NCBI GenBank assembly: GCA_030015575.1
Contig: CM057344.1
Coordinates: forward strand, 599,734,410-599,798,409
DNA from: Agapanthus africanus
Taxonomy: Eukaryota > Streptophyta > Magnoliopsida > Asparagales > Amaryllidaceae
Length of the DNA stretch: 64,000 nt
Direction of reading: 5' to 3'
Translations under genes and position numbers: made by a program
Notes under the pieces: generated by a model
The model's database searches: none
The model's input: the letters and a program-made list of their open reading frames with translations, nothing else
What the model was told of the DNA's origin: nothing
Shown: positions 24,672 through 36,151 of the stretch, piece by piece
Numbering within the stretch: the first letter of the stretch is position 1
Layout of the letters: every line of letters begins with the position of its first letter

Positions 24672-24684
24672 TGGTATCAGAGCC
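24672..24684 (+). other. Copia-2 primer binding site (initiator Met tRNA type)
   Basis: TGGTATCAGAGCC is complementary to the initiator Met tRNA 3' end and lies one base after the LTR. Confidence 0.9.
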
Positions 24685-26759
24685 TCGCTAAACAATAATT
24701 AACTCATTAGCAAAGTCGTAAGTATTTCGAACGCAAAAAGAACCGGAAAGATCATCGTATTAACACAGTTTTTGTCGTTTTTAAAACAGGCCCTAAAAAT
24801 TTTTCATGGACCTGCAGAATAACAAGCATGAAATTATAGGGCTACTGAAGAAATTTGGACCCCCAACTCAGCTAACTCACCACGGAACCGCGGCGGATCC
24901 ATGCAATCCGCCGCGGATCCGCGGCCGAGTTAGGGCCGAGTCGGCCCAAATTTTTCCAGTAACCCCTTTGTGTTAACAGTGATATTTCTGGATATTTTAT
25001 TTTCTGCTAAGATCTCAGGTGCACAGAGAAGTTTTGCAGTAGAATCTAAAGTGTTTTGCTCGATCGAAATTTTACGATGTTTGCTAATATGATTATATCT
25101 GTGATTGTATAATGTGTTCGTAAACCTCCCCTAACTGCTAGTATGTCGGTTGGCAGGGGGTTGCACATTTCTGTAATGGATTTTACTGTTTGTGAATGTG
25201 AACTGTATTGGACTGTTGTGATGATTAGCCGGGGTTTTGTGATGGGTTATTATTTTAATTCATTCAATGTAATTGTAATTTGTTGTAATATTATTTTTGC
25301 GGGGCACATCCAGGTTGCGGTTGTAGCCACCGTTGTATTATTTCATTTTACTGTTTTTGCTCCTAGGACAGACCCAAGGTGGGGTGCACAAACTACCGGG
25401 TACTTTGAAGTGTTTAGTAGCCTACTCACTTTGTTGAGGGAGACCGCTTCACTTCGGGTACTTGGCGGGTAGTTTGCCGTACCCGTAGGGGTCTAGGGTG
25501 GGGTAATGGCTATTCATCACAACTGTGTAATCCGTCTTTTGTTGCAGGCTCTAAACAAACGCGGATTGCTTGCAAATCCAATAAAGTTCATATGAGATCT
25601 GGAATGCCTATTATTGCGTCTGACGAATGTACAATATCTATATATGATAGCTATTTAGACGTCACTTATGTTTTACACCCGCGCTAGCCCAGCCCCCGCT
25701 CTGCCGTTAGTTAAGTAACCTAACGGGTGATGACGGGACCCAGTGGCGAATGCGGATGGCATAAGAGGACGTTGTATTTTCGTTGTTTTCTGCAATGATA
25801 GGTTAATGATGGGACGCATTATTATTAATGCAAAGAAAATAAACCAAAAGTTTAATCGTTGGAACAATTTAAAAGAAATCACTCGGTTATTTTTTAACAG
25901 AAGATATTTTTTAAATTGCGGAGTTTTAACCACTCCTTTTAAAAAGCTATCAGGTTCCTTCGGTTATATCAAGTTCACTACGTTCACGGTTTCGCCAAAA
26001 CCATTCGCAGCCCTCCGTCATTTCACTTGGGTATTCAGTAGTATTCAAGCTATGTATTTTGACCAACGCCAAGGCATAGTGTTTGGTAGCTGCTGGGTAT
26101 TCATTTGTTGCATAGATAGATGAGTTAGTTTGGGACAGTCGTATTATCATTTTGGCCAATGTCAAGGATATATACGGATGGGTTCAAATTAACAAAATAA
26201 TGATGGGTAGAACTTGACATGTGACTTATGATATTTTGACCAACGCCAAGGTCATAAGAGCATGGGGCAAAAATATATATCGGGAATTTCTAAAGAAACT
26301 GAAATTTGCAAAGAGATGCATACCATTTAGAGTTTGATGAATGTTGGTAGGATTCCTTCAGCATTATCAGACGATGATATTTGGATCCCGATCCTACTGT
26401 GAGTATATGCTACTTATCAGGATATTCGACACTTAACGATCAATGCTATAAACAACGTAGGTGTCGAGAAAGGTGTCAGCGGGGCTACGCCCCCAGAGAA
26501 AAGAGGTTACTTAATTAAGGAACTTCGCGAAAGCGTTGGAAAACCTCCCTCGAAGTATCGATACTGGCCTGGCTGAACGGTTAAGCAAGTATTGTACGGT
26601 GAAAATAGTCCTAGCTAATTCTTCTTTTATGGGTTGAGGAAGGATTCGAGAAACAGTGGGAGCCATCCAGTTTAGATAAACTAAAAACCACTATAAACTT
26701 GCAAGAGCATCATGCTAAAGTGTTTTCTTCTCTCTCTCCTAATTGCAGTGACCCTGAAA
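24685..26759 (+). other. Copia-2 leader, 2 kb without a recognised gene
   Basis: No open frame here resembles a known protein. TTTTGACCAACGCCAAGG occurs at 26057 and 26234, with the variant TTTTGGCCAATGTCAAGG at 26150, about 85-93 bases apart. GGATCCGCGG-type GC palindromes lie near 24890-24925. A leader this long is unusual for a copia element and may include inserted or captured sequence I cannot identify. Confidence 0.6.
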
Positions 26760-29700
26760 ATGACTGGACTTAAGTTACTTTTAGAGAAAAATATACTGAC
26801 TGGGCCAAACTATAAAGATTGGCTGCGGAATGTCAAAATGGCTTTGACCTATGAAAAACTGGGGTACGTCCTCACCGCTAAGGCACCTACAGTCCCAGGT
26901 CCCAAATCTAGTAATGCGGATAAGGAAATCCGCAAAACCTGGGAGTATGATTGCGCGAAGGCCAAGTGCATCGTGCTTGCCTCGATGAACAATGAACATC
27001 AGAGGAGGCACGAGGATATGGAATTAGATGCCATATTTCTCCATACAAAAGAACTTTATGGAGAGCAATCTCGTATAGCAAGATACGAGACCTCAAAGAA
27101 CTTGTTTCGAGCGAGGTTGGCCGTCGGATCATCGGTAGGAGAACATGTCCTAAAGATGATAGGCTATATAGAAGAGCTCGCAGACCTTGGGACGACTTTG
27201 GATAATGAGCTCTATACAGACCTTATTCTCCAGTCCCTTCCTTCCACCTACGCCCAGTTTATTCTGAACTTCAACATTCAAAGAAAAGATGTTGAACTTC
27301 CGGAACTCCTTAACATGTTGAGGAGTGCAGAGGGCACCTTGCAGAAGGCAAGGGAAACACCCGCTATGTTTGTTAGCGGTGCATCTTCTTCCGGGTCCAA
27401 GGCAAGGGCCAAAGGAAGGAAGAAGAAGGCCGCCACCAAACCTAGAGGAGGTGTTAGTAAGGTGGGAGGGAAGGGAAAGAAAAAGATTGCAGTGCCAGTA
27501 GTGGCGCAGGATGAGTGCTTCCATTGTCACAGGAAAGGGCACTGGAAGAAGGATTGCAAGACGTGGAACGCCAAGAACCAAGAACCGAAGCAAGCTGTGG
27601 TTTCGACTTCAGGTGTGTTTGTTATTGAGAATTGTTTGTCAATCAACTCTACTTCCTGGGTATTGGATACCGGATCAGGATCTCATATATGCAATTCATT
27701 GCAGGCACTGAGAAACCGTAGAGTGCTGAAGGAAGGTGATATGACCCTAAAGGTTGCTAACGGAGCTAGCGTGGGAGCTGTGTCCGTCGGGGATTATCAC
27801 CTGGGATTGACGAGTGGACATATTTTGGTTTTACATAACTGTTTTTGTGTACCTAGTTTAACGTGTAATATCATATCAGTTTCCTTGTTATCAAATAAAG
27901 GTTATGATTTCACGTTTGTAAGCGATGCTGTTAACATCCACCTTAATCATAGTTTGATTGGGTCCGGTACACTGAATAACGGTATATATGTCTTAAACCA
28001 ACTCCAGATTTTCAATGTCCAGAACACACTAAAAAGAAAGTCTCCAGATTTAAATAAGGCTTTCTTATGGCATTGTAGACTATGTCACATCAATGAGACA
28101 GGGTTAACTAAGTTACATAGAGAAGGATATTTGGACTCGTTCGAATATCAAACTTATGCCACTTGTGAATCATGTCTCAAAGGAAAGATGACAAAGACTC
28201 CATTCACTGGACATGGAGTAAGAGCGAGCGAGCTCTTAGGACTCGTACACAGCGATGTATGCGGTCCAATGTCTACACATGCAAGAGGTGGTTTTTCCTA
28301 TTTTATTACTTTTACGGATGATTATTCAAGGTACGGATTCATTTATCTGATGAAACATAAATCCGAGGCTTTTGAAAAATTCCAGGAATATAAGAATGAA
28401 GTAGAAAACCAAACCGGCAAAAGTATCAAGACACTAAGATCTGATCGAGGTGGTGAATACTTAAGTGCCGAGTTCCTAGGTTACCTAAAAGAGAAAGGTA
28501 TTCTCTCTCAGCTTACTCCTCCATACACTCCACAGCATAATGGTGTATCGGAGAGACGGAATCGAACCCTATTGGATATGGTACGATCCATGATGAGTAA
28601 TACTGAGTTACCGCGATCTTTCTGGGGTTATGCGCTAGAATCAGTGGCATATCTTTTGAACATGGTTCCTACCAAGACTGTGCCTACCACGCCATATCAG
28701 ATGTGGAATGGGAAGAAACCCTATCTTCAGTATGTAAAGATATGGGGATGTCCAGCTTTTGTTAAAAAGCAGCATGTGGACAAGCTCGAGGCACGATCAG
28801 TAAAATGTCAGTTTGTGGGATATCCAAAGAACTCCAAGGGATATCTATTCTATTACGCAGAGGAACAAAAGGTTTTTGTTTCTCGTAATGCCCATTTTCT
28901 AGAATATCAGTTTTTAGAAAAGGAAACAAGTGGGAGCGAAATAGAACTGGATGAAATTCCAGAACCACAAATTACTACTGAAAGTTTGATAGAACCAGTA
29001 GTACAAGAAGAACAGGACATTCCCGCACCCCTCCGCAGGAGTAGTAGGCCGTCTCATCCGCCTGAGAGATACTACGGTTTTCTCATAGATGGGGATAGAG
29101 AGGATTGCATCATTGATGATGATGAACCCACTAGCTTCCAGCAGGCCATCCAGAGCGGCGACTCGGTACGATGGCTAGATGCAATGCGGACCGAAATGGA
29201 GTCCATGTACACCAACAAAGTATGGACTTTGGACTTTGCACCAAATGGGGTAAAACCCATAGGATGCAAATGGATCTTCAAGAAAAAGATTGGTGTAGAT
29301 GGACAGGTGGAAACCTATAAGGCTAGACTTGTAGCAAAGGGTTTTCGTCAAAGACCTGGTTTGGACTATGACGAAACTTTTTCTCCAGTGGCTATGCTCA
29401 AATCCATTCGGGTCCTTCTTGCTATTGCTGCCTTCCATGATTATGAAATCTGGCAGATGAACGTAAAACGGCTTTTCTGAATGGTAATTTAGAAGAGTGC
29501 GTCTATATGAATCAGCCAGAGGGTTTCAATCAGAGTGGGAGCAGCGGTAGAGTATGCAAGTTGCTTAAGTCCATTTATGGACTAAAGCAAGCATCGCGGA
29601 GTTGGAACATCTGTTTTGATGAAACAGTCAAAGATTATGACTTTATCAAAAATCCAGATGAACCATGCATATATAGTAAAGTTGTGGCCAGAAGTGTCGT

Positions 29701-30700
29701 ATTCCTCGTCTTGTACGTGGATGACATTCTATTGATAGGAAATGACATTCCTATGCTACAATCTTTCAAAGGATTCTTGTCACACAGGTTCTCCATGAAA
29801 GACCTGGGTGATGCCTCTTACATTCTGGGGATCCGGATCTATCGTGATAGATCCAAGAGGATGTTGGGACTTTCGCAGTCCAGGTATATCAACACTATAC
29901 TGAAAAGATTCAGTATGGAAGATTCTAAGCGCGGCAATCTACCGGCTTGTCACGGAATCACCCTATCCAAAAAGATGTCTCCCAAGACTGATTTGGAAAG
30001 GGATCGCATGTCTATTATACCCTACGCATCTGCGGTAGGCTCTATAATATATGCGATGTTGTGCACCAGACCAGATGTAGCTTACGCACTCAGCGTGGTA
30101 AGCCGGTATCAGTCAGACCCAGGGGAGAATCACTGGATAGCAGTGAAGAACATTCTCAAGTACCTGAGAAGGACTAAGGAGATGTTCTTGGTTTACGGCG
30201 GAAAAGACCTCAAGTTAGAGGCCTTTGCTGATTCCGGCTTCCAAAGTGATAAGGACGATTCCAAGTCCATGTCGGGTTATGTCTTTACCCTTAATGGAGG
30301 GGCGATGTGCTGGAAGAGTTCCAAGCAGGACACCGTTGCTGACTCGACGATGGAAGCGAAGTATATTGCTGCTTGCGATGCCGCAAAAGAAGTGGTCTGG
30401 ATGAAGAAGTTCCAAACAGAACTTCAGGTGGTTCCTACCATAGTTGATCCAATACCTCTGTATTGCGACAACAACGGAGCTATAGCTTTAGCGAAGGAAC
30501 CAAGGTCCCATCAGAAGTCCAAACACATCTTAAGGCGGTATCACCTGATCAGGGAGATCATTGATCGTCGGGAGATCGAGGTTCGGAGAGTTGCTTCTGA
30601 AGAGAACATTGCTGATCCATTCATGAAGGCCCTACCTCAGATTCAGTTCGAGAGGCTACTCGAGATCATCGGACTTCGATACGCCAGTACATGGCCCTAG
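26760..30700 (+). pseudogene. Copia-2 gag-pol polyprotein with one frameshift
   Basis: The start is taken at ATG 26760 (MTGLKLLL); an upstream in-frame ATG at 26712 adds a hydrophobic stretch and looks less likely. The order is gag capsid, a lysine-rich stretch, zinc knuckle CFHCHRKGHWKKDC (27515-27556), protease LDTGSGSH (about 27662), the GAG-pre-integrase region (LWHCRLCH, about 28066), and integrase with HSDVCGP, RSDRGGEY and SERRNRTL (about 28246-28570). RT begins near 29210. A 1-base deletion near 29469 (NVKRLF in place of the usual aspartate-lysine-threonine-alanine motif) breaks the frame. The rest of RT (YVDDILLIG near 29717) and RNase H (AFADSGF, STMEAKY, CDNNGA) are open to TAG 30700. 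It is otherwise near full length. Confidence 0.93.
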
Positions 30701-30714
30701 TGCAAGTGAGAGAT

Positions 30715-30817
30715 TGTTAGTGTATATGCCCTAGGGGCCATTATTGTATCATACTAGTTTGTATATTACTTAATGGAAGCTTGGGATATTCACATGTATA
30801 TAACAGTCTTGCTAAAC
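30715..30817 (+). repeat. Copia-2 3' LTR, first 103 bp
   Basis: It begins TGTTAGTGTATATGCCC after the purine tract AAGTGAGAGAT and is cut after GCTAAAC by Gypsy-3. TAAAC (30813-30817) is the expected target duplication of Gypsy-3; its partner is outside the window. Confidence 0.88.
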
Positions 30818-33800
30818 TGTAACACCTGAGTTTAGGGTTAGTAGTAATTAAGGGTTAATGTGGGGTTTTTTGGTAAAAAGTTTACCAAAATGGGATTCTA
30901 GTAATTTATCTGGTCTTATGGTTATTTTTGTAGAATTTTATCTCGACCACACACACTTGTGCACATTAACAGGGTTTAGATTAGGGTTTGCCATATAATT
31001 GAGCTTGTGGGTTAACTATGTTTAAGTTAACCATGGTGGTTTAGGTCCTTGGTTAAGTTAATTAAGTTGTTTAGAGCTAATTAGTTTAAATTGGGGATGG
31101 TTGGCTTTGACCATGGGTATTTAGAGAGTTTTAAGGTTGACTTAGAGAGAGAGAGAGAGGGATGTGATGTTGTCATGATGGTTTAAGAATTAGTCACCCT
31201 CTTTCATCTCAAACTTTTGAAAGTCTTCTCACCCTCAAATCCCTCCCACTCACATACAATTATCAGCCCAAATTTTATCAAATCAGCCCCCCCAAACCAC
31301 CACCTATGGCTGCTGCAGCAGCTGATGATTCCCATCAGCCATTCTCAGCTCATTTTCAGCATCAATTCTTCATAAAACAGCCCATTAACTGCTGCATAAA
31401 CAGCCACTCCAGCCCCTAACATCATTACAAACAGCCCCAACCTCAAATCCCTCTCTCACACACTCACATCAGCCCAATTACCATCTTTTTAGCCACCAAA
31501 ACAACCTCTTCAGCCAAACTTCAGAATGAACATCAGCATCAGCCACCAAGAGCAGCACATCAGCCCCCTGTACATCAGCCTGTACATAAGCTGTTACATC
31601 AGCTTCAACCTTCTTCAAAACATCAGCAGCAACAGCTGTTTCAGCCCCAACTCCTTACATAACACCCCCCCCTCACAACACTCAAACCTTCCCTCAAGAT
31701 TACCCCAACCCCCCTGCTGCTGCTACTACTTCAAAACAGCAAGCACCACAAAACTGTTTCAGCTTCAGCAGCAGCATCAGCATCAGCTGAACCAGTGACA
31801 GTTTCAGCCCAGCACTATACCACCTTAGCTCAACACCACACTATATCAGTCCCAGCACACAAACCAACACCATAGCAACAGCCCTACCTTCACAAGCAAC
31901 AGCAACAGCAACAGTTCAGCCCAAACATCAGCTTCAGCAACAGTAAAGCTCAGCTCATTCCAGCCAAGTTTTGCAGCACCTACTCCCTTCTTCTTCTCCT
32001 TCTCCTTGGTTGCAAGGTTCCTAGGGGGTATAACTCCTAAACTCTTTCCAATTTGTGTAGATTATGTGCTTGATTAGCTAGTTTAGTGTTTTATCGTGAT
32101 TTTAGTACTAGAACTTGTGTTGTGATGGTAGATCTAGTTTCATTAGAGTGCTTGTAGTTTAATGAACCCTTTTAGGTGTTAATTAGTCTGTTTTAGCCTA
32201 GTAGTGTCGTTAAATTTAGATGGATAGCCTTAAATTGCTAAAATTATGGTAATCTAGGTTAATTAGTGTCCATTTCATGCTTTAGTAATGATTTTGGGTG
32301 ATTTAAGGGAATTTTGGCAAAAGTGATGGTAGTGTTAGTTAGAATAGCCCTTTTAGGTACTGATGAGGCCAGTTAACCAAAGAATTGCCCCAGATTTCAC
32401 AATGACACCCGATTTACCCGACTTGGCGTAATTTAGCAGTTTTATAGACTTTTTGGCCTCTGTTGGATCTGCTGTCGACCCGAGACCTTCAGAATAAAAT
32501 TGTGAAAACTGTAGCACGGTGGGACTAGTAGAAACATACACACAGAGCGCGGGGACCCACCTCCCCATCTCGGCCGCCGATTTAATCATTCTGGCCGCAA
32601 ATTACGGCCAGAGTAGGGGGTGGGGTGTGGGGGTTTTGGGTGTAGGGTCCTCCTAGGTCGGTTAGGCTTCTGGTACCTTCAACTTTTCAAAATTGGCCCA
32701 GAGGCAAAATCTGGAGCTATTTGCGTGTTTCCGATGTTTTTAAGTCTCGTGCGACACTCGCGTGATACGCGTGGTTCTGTGGCGCGCTGCGCGACACGGC
32801 GTGTCAGTTTAAGTTCTGGTGGGTTGTGCGCGTCGCGTCGTGTCGTGTGCACGCGCGTTTAGTTTCACGCACACATATCCTTTTTATCGATATATCGCGT
32901 TTTGCAGGATTTTTCCTTATATGGTGACTTTTGTAAATTTTAGGTTCGCCGGCGGGAACTTCAAGCGCAGCGGAGAAAGGAAAGCAAGTGGTCGGACACA
33001 CCTAGCGCAGGATCACGGGTGAGTAGATTTAACATCTACAGGGGACGATCGTTTGGATGGCGCGAGTCGCCCGATAGATGTAGTAGACTTGATATTACTT
33101 GTGATATTATGATAAGAATACTTGCATGATAATTGATGCAATTAGGATCTATATGATGTTCCATATACGCAGACTCATTATAGGACACATGCACCATTAC
33201 CAGGTTTTATATGCAGCACGAGCACTATTCATGTGGACACACACACTCTGGTAATTGCCATGTCACGACACTAGATAATCATAAATCTGAAACATATTAA
33301 TTGCCTAGAAATGTGATATTGCAATAAGTATTTAAAAAGAAATCATAAGAATTACTATCCTCATGCATATGTATCATTATATCATTTGCTCATGCCTAGT
33401 ATAAATCATACATTGTAAATTGATACCGTAGGCATTCATAATCATTGACATATGCATCCATGATGATTTCATGAGATTTATGATATTTCTGGATTTCGGG
33501 GGAAAACCGCAAGATTTCAAACTTATAACCTTTTAAAATATAAAAGTTGCGGTTTTCTAGTGATGTAAAGTGTCGTCCACCATGAGTTTTGCTGTGGTTT
33601 TCGAGATCCGTTTCGAGGAGGTGGATGAACCGTCTCGGATACATGGTGGGCCCGGTACGGTATCTCGGGGCAAGAAGATCGCAGGAGATGGCGTTGAGCC
33701 TGGCAGGGGACGGATTACCTACCGGTGACTTCATTTGGCACGGCGGATATCCAGAGGATACCGACTGTGACCGCTGGATTGAGATATTGACATTTGACAT

Positions 33801-34866
33801 GGATCAGCCGGATGGCTGAGGCCAGAGATACTTGACATGGATATATGAGATTTGGACAGTTTTGAGGTGTCATTGCTGGACACGGATTTTATTGATTTCT
33901 TGGATATTATGCTGATGTTTAAAAGAAAGTTTCAAAACAAAGGAAGGAACAATTCTTATACCTACATAATGAGATCTTGAGTTGACTCGTATAGCATACA
34001 TACATGATAGTACTTTCATGTGGCATACCTACCTGTTATTACATCCATGTGACATATATACTTGATAGTACACTGATGATGCATACATACCTACTAGTAC
34101 ATATAGCCATACCTGTTCTAGGGATGCCAGGATACTTGTGTGCATGCATACGATAGCCTTAGTAGATGTTATTTATTACTCACGAGTTGGCAACTCACCC
34201 CCGTTGTGCCACAGTTTTTCTGCAGGTCCGTTCCGTCAGCACTGTAGCGGCGGATACTTTTGCCTCTTTTGCACTTTTTGCCTAGACTCGAGGCTTTTGC
34301 TCTTAGGTGGGTTATTTTCATTTTTTTACCACCTTATATATTCATTGTATCTAGAACACTCCATCTACTGCTACTGTTATTTCAGCTGTACCTGACTTAT
34401 TTGGATTACTGTATATTGACTTAGAGACGAGGTTGTGGGACTTGAGGATTTATTTTATGATATATCTGGAGTCGAGCTCACTTGAGTCGACATGTTATTT
34501 CTTATGCTTCATGCTTATTTATGCACATTGTCATTTTTCATTGCGTGGGATTTGTGACCGCCTTGAGACGAAGAGCTAGCTCCCGCTTGGGAATGCCATA
34601 TTCATGTATTCATTTATATTCTGCTTTGCACCGTCTGGTGCTTATTTACAAGGAAATTCTGTAGGAATTTTGGGAAAAGGAAAATTATTTTAAAAAGGGA
34701 ATTTGATGTGGTAATGAAGTAAAATGCTTAAATAAATTGGTTTTCCTTCACTCTAAAATTTTAATTGGGTTTGTATTCTGGGCTTCGGCTTACTTAGTTC
34801 ACGGACGCCTTGAGACGTTTCGTAACCTAAGTGCCGGTCGCGTTCCGTACTTTGCGGGTCGTGACA
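30818..34866 (+). repeat. Gypsy-3 5' LTR (4.05 kb)
   Basis: It starts TGTAACACCTGAG and ends CGGGTCGTGACA. The first 1.6 kb matches 39846-41430, and 32405-32527 matches 63878-64000. It contains a GA run near 31145, a long CAGC/CATCAGC-rich low-complexity stretch (31255-31990), and about 2.8 kb of mixed sequence with no convincing gene. Several ORFs of 60-134 codons have no recognisable domain. Confidence 0.92.
31255..31990 (+). repeat. CAGC-rich, G-poor low-complexity tract in the Gypsy-3 LTR
   Basis: The plus strand is built of CATCAGC, CAGCCCC, CAACAGC and similar words, with G almost only in CAG. It is repeated at about 40290-41010 in the 3' LTR with small length changes in the CAG runs. 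Such tracts often mark transcribed leader regions, but that is inference. Confidence 0.7.
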
Positions 34867-34870
34867 AATT

Positions 34871-34880
34871 TGGTATCAGA
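34871..34880 (+). other. Gypsy-3 primer binding site (initiator Met tRNA type)
   Basis: TGGTATCAGA lies four bases after the LTR end. The leader from here to the gag ATG at 35102 holds no ORF of note. Confidence 0.88.
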
Positions 34881-35101
34881 ACGAAAGGTTTCACCTTTCC
34901 GAGTGTAGAATGACCCTTAGTAGATGGAGTAAGTGACTTAAGCAGGGTAGCGTAGCGTATGTATGTCCGCGGCATACTTGCGATGCGGTACTCCGCCTAG
35001 GTGACTTTAGGATATACTTGCTTGGAATTCCTCCTTCAATTCCATGTATCCCGTGATTCTATTGCACCGTTCTTATTGTCCTGTTTCTTGTACCAGTCAC
35101 T

Positions 35102-36151
35102 ATGCCGCAAAGGGCTACCAAAGCGCAGAGGGCTGCCGCCCGAGATGAGATTCGAGCTGGCTCGTCCGAGACTAGGACTGAACAGGGTAGTATGCCTACG
35201 CCGCAAGGACAGACCGATCCACCTTCCCCAGGCCGTATGGATAGGCTTGAGACTAGTATGGAGGAGTTGCGACAGATGATGCGGAGTATGCAGAAGCTAC
35301 GTCAGATGGTAGGATCCCTAGTTGCAGCCAGTCGTACACCGAGGCCGGAGGACGCACCTACTACGTCCAAGACTACTATGATACCTGCTCCTACTGCTAC
35401 CGCCATGACCATCCTGGTTTCACTACAGGAGTTCATGAGGCTGAGACCTCCAGTTTTCACGGGTACCGATGCAGCAGAGGACCCGCAGACGTTCCTTGAC
35501 AGCTTGGCCAGGATCTGCCGTTCGCTGAGATGTTCTGATGATCGCTGGGTAGAGCTTGCGAGTTTCCGACTAGAGGGCCTCGCACAGATATGGTGGGAGT
35601 CGGTTCTGAGAGGTCGAGCTGCAGGTCTGCCGCCCATGACCTGGACCGAGTTCACAGCAGTTTTCCTTGCCCGTTTCCTCCCGGAGAGCGTTCGCGATGC
35701 CAGAGCTCGTAGTTTCGAGGCCTTGGTCAAGACACCTGGGATGACGATGTCTGAGTATGACGTCCAGTTTACACAGTTGTCCCGATATGCTCCGTACCTG
35801 GTGGATACCGAAGCGAAGAGGGTGAAGAGGTTTATACAGGGACTGGATGCCCAGCTATATCTTGCCATTGGCGCCCAGCATTTCGATACCTATTCGGCAG
35901 CTATGGGTACGGCGTTGCGGATAGAGGCACGTATTTCAGCGACTTCGGCTGTTCCCGGGCCGAAGAAGATTCGTACCGGCACGCCAGATCAGAGACATCA
36001 TGCCGGATTCATTCCGAGAGATAGGACCGGCAGAGGGTTTGGACGAGGTCAGCTGTATGGGTCGTATACGCAGGGACAGCAGTCGTTGCCAGGATGCTTT
36101 GGATGCGGGAGTCTGCACCATCGTGTTGGAGATTGTCCAGCGAGACGATAG
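35102..36151 (+). pseudogene. Gypsy-3 gag (ends at a premature TAG)
   Basis: ATG 35102 begins a lysine/arginine/glutamine-rich N-terminus. A methionine-rich coiled-coil-like segment follows (about 35235-35330). The capsid core has FTGTDAAEDP, IWWESVLRG and RFIQGLD (about 35457-35850). A zinc knuckle CFGCGSLHHRVGDC sits near 36096-36137. The ORF is closed by TAG 36149-36151, right after the knuckle. The same frame continues through a proline- and glycine/arginine-rich linker, meets a second TAG at 36242-36244, and enters protease. Both TAGs would be CAG with one C-to-T change. An intact relative would therefore make one gag-pol polyprotein. Confidence 0.9.

Larger units (their letters stand above)
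22777..30817 (+). mobile_element. Copia-2: Ty1/copia element, 3' LTR split by Gypsy-3
   Basis: It has a 5' LTR 22777-24670, initiator-Met primer site 24672, a 2-kb leader, one gag-pol frame with a single frameshift (26760-30700), and 103 bp of 3' LTR (30715-30817). The order protease, integrase, RT, RNase H is that of Ty1/copia. Gypsy-3 interrupts the 3' LTR, whose remainder must lie to the right of the window. It belongs to the same family as Copia-1. I cannot fix the copia lineage from sequence alone (Tork-like is possible). Confidence 0.92.

Noticed and set aside
33396-33819. Overlapping ORFs of 134 and 76 codons in the Gypsy-3 LTR
   Set aside because: On opposite strands, no domain, and inside LTR sequence.
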